From positions 868,001 through 932,000 of the forward strand of contig JAMWBK010000004.1 of the NCBI GenBank assembly GCA_029953675.1: a stretch of DNA of 64,000 nt, in the 5' to 3' direction. This DNA is from Rhodosorus marinus. Taxonomy: Eukaryota > Rhodophyta > Stylonematophyceae > Stylonematales > Stylonemataceae. This document shows, one piece after another, positions 62,316-64,000 of the stretch. Under the pieces are notes generated by a model, which was not told where the DNA came from, searched no databases, and saw only the letters and a program-made list of their open reading frames with translations. How positions within the stretch are numbered: position 1 is the stretch's first letter; each line of letters opens with the position of its first letter. Position numbers and translations under genes: made by a program.

Positions 62316-63530
62316 GATCGCGAGCCTCTCGCGGGGTGTCTTGCTTCCCAGCGTACCGGAAAGCGCCCAAGACTTGTTTCTGGAGCTCCAAACCGCCCTG
62401 AATTCCTGTACTAGTCTCCCCGAAGCCGTTCAACCCCGTCTTCCTGACTGGCGAGCTGTATTTGACCGGTCTCGAGGCTCCGCCCCAGGGATTCGTCCTG
62501 CGCCTGAACCTGTTCTAGGGAACCTGTTCTAGGGGAGATTGACCCAGTGGTTGCCGCAGAAAAAGAAGTTCCAGTTGATCCTCCTGATGATTCCCAGCGC
62601 GCTGGGAGCCGAGCTCAAGCACGCACGGATGCGCTGCAAAATATTCTTTCTTGAGACTTGCACCGTGCTGCATATGGCCGACTCCTCGCGCAGATGGTCT
62701 CATCTTCTCGCGCTCGCGCCCGCCTACGTAGTCTTGGAGGGGTTATTAGCTCTCAGTGGCTCATGACCGTACCAGCCTTTCCGCCACTCACACTGTCGGA
62801 TTTCGAAGTGCGTACTTCACTGCGCTTATACCTCGGCTTACATCAGCCCCCCTGGCCGTACGAGATGGGTTCGTCGTGCCCTCTCTGCTCTCAGACTGAA
62901 GACAACGCAGATTTTGGCGCCCACCTGCTCGCTAGTTGCCCGGCGGTGAAAGGTGCTCGAGCCCGCCGCCATACACGGATCTTGAACCTGTTATACCGGG
63001 AACTTCGGCCTATAGTCCGGCAAGCCGGTCTGGAAATCGAACGTGAGAAACCTTTACCCGTCGCGGACTTTCAAAATGATGAACGCCGTGTAGCCGACCT
63101 GGTGATCACCTGTGACGACAGCCGCCGTACCACATACGTTGATCTTGCTGTTCCTAACCCTCAAGCTAGTCGTTATCTCCCGGCTGCGGGGGAGCGCCGT
63201 GGATGTGCCGCCGCCAGCATGAGACGCCGCAAAGAGATCAAATACAGGGGGGCTTTGTCTTCCCCTGGTGTTCGTGCTTCGGCACTAGCCCATCGCTTGG
63301 TACCCCTGATCATTGAGTGCTTTGGGTTCATGGACTCTGTTGGTTCTCGCTGGCTTCGGGAGTTGTTCCGCGAAGGCCCTGACCGTCTTCAATCGTTGTT
63401 TACCCGCTTAAGTTTCCTGCTGTGGCGCATGAATGCCGCTTTGATGTTGGAGGCGCGAGTTCTTCGCCGCACTTAGTCTTTTTTTCCCCTCGGGGTTTTT
63501 TCTTTCAGCCTCCGATTAAACCATTCGTCG
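62316..63530 (+). mobile_element. Group A retrotransposon, 5'-truncated, replacing the Gypsy 3' end
   Basis: Starts at a junction with shared TTTGAT and GCGAGCC words, so the break was probably healed by microhomology. It contains the linker (SLSRGVLLPSVPESAQ), a private 14-bp duplication GAACCTGTTCTAGG (62503-62530 region), a TGA (62652-62654), then the endonuclease end 62658-63476 with CPLC...HLLASC, RRHTRILNLLYREL, RRVADLVI and TYVDLAV, the C-terminal conserved block (ALAHRLVPLIIECFGFMD), and the full 3' UTR. Nearly identical to 51450-52705. Confidence 0.9.
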
Positions 63531-63719
63531 TTTGAACCTACCAGAGCTAACGATAACGGGAGCCTAGTACCTGCGTCTGTCATCAGAGGGCGACAGCTCT
63601 GGCTTGTATCCACATCAACATCGTCCGTACAAGATCGTCTTGGATGTCGATTAAGCTCGTTCGAAGAGAGTGTAGTCGTCATGCTGTAAATACTCTAGCA
63701 CGCAGCGCATGACATGAAC
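63531..63719. other. No gene recognised
   Basis: Flank of the group A copy. It is not recognisable as the continuation of Gypsy integrase, so the element did not simply insert into an intact pol. Confidence 0.4.
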
Positions 63720-63903
63720 ATATCACCTCACGTACTAACAATGCAGACGAAGAGCTGAAACATCTGTGCCCGATTCCGTCGCGGGTGCTGGGACGTTACA
63801 TACCTTGACGCGCGCGAAAGAAAATTCAAATTGCCCCCATATCAGGTCGATCCCGGTCAACACCAAGTAAGAAATATGCCTATTAAACGCGTGAGCGTCG
63901 ACT
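63720..63903 (+). repeat. Unclassified dispersed repeat S, copy 2
   Basis: Second copy of 45658-45833. The following bases (GTCGACTACTTTTTGTGCTA) match the 46107-46135 context in the same order, so the repeat includes part of a group B-like 3' region. Confidence 0.6.
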
Positions 63904-64000
63904 ACTTTTTGTGCTAAAGGCAATCCTCGTAACGAGGGAGGGCAGTTGAGGGGAGGACTTTTTGTTGTGCCTTAGGTTCATCAACGTCCGACGCCCGGCT

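Overview
The window is eukaryotic nuclear DNA, most probably from a multicellular red alga (florideophyte type). The reasons are: long intronless genes for secreted multidomain proteins, one short GT-AG intron with a strong polypyrimidine tract, a NADPH oxidase with extra membrane segments inside its C-terminal half (as I recall for red algal Rboh/NOX), and sparse genes in a sea of retroelements. The taxonomic call is inference; no rRNA, tRNA or organelle sequence helps.

Host genes. The window opens in the 3' part of a NADPH oxidase gene (3-1100). A second tandem copy (4833-7299) is a pseudogene with two nonsense codons and a 2-bp deletion. A secreted astacin-type metalloprotease with EGF and C2 domains lies at 18834-20417 (+). 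Two paralogous secreted glucose/sorbosone-dehydrogenase-like proteins carrying Big_5 and NPCBM-like modules are at 21353-24649 (-) and 30799-34548 (-). A four-finger C2H2 protein is at 38620-39888 (-). Two small genes with upstream TATA boxes are at 44993-45196 (His/acid-rich) and 49644-49955 (secreted, eight cysteines). The secreted oxidase, protease and sugar-binding proteins suggest a cell-wall or defence theme, but nothing shows that they act together.

Mobile DNA. The rest is dominated by three related groups of non-LTR retrotransposons, named here A, B and C. Each couples a reverse transcriptase (catalytic box HDD rather than ADD) to a C-terminal Cys/His knuckle and a restriction-like endonuclease (PD...D/ExK type), like the R2/R4/NeSL/Hero lineages. 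Group A has a 3' tail ending CCGATTAAACCATTCG. Group B has a 3' tail GGCTATGCTAGTAAAGTCC that often repeats. Group C includes one end-to-end copy at 26367-30375 with a 17-bp target duplication. Copies range from near-identical recent insertions to ancient remnants. They show micro-insertions of only 30-48 bp, head-to-tail arrays (13150-17770), and internal inversions in one copy of each group. A Ty3/Gypsy LTR retrotransposon (about 58366-62315) has been hit by a B copy in its leader, an A fragment between protease and RT, and an A copy that replaces its 3' end.

Layout: 1-8.1 kb NOX tandem duplication; 8.1-17.8 kb A/B/C fragments and the B array; 18.7-24.8 kb protease and first dehydrogenase-like gene; 26.3-30.4 kb complete C element; 30.8-34.7 kb second dehydrogenase-like gene; 36-38.2 kb ancient A remnants; 38.6-39.9 kb zinc-finger gene; 41.5-49.2 kb B, C and unclassified repeats with one small gene; 49.5-50 kb secreted small protein; 50-55.8 kb rearranged C and A copies; 56-63.6 kb nested Gypsy complex.
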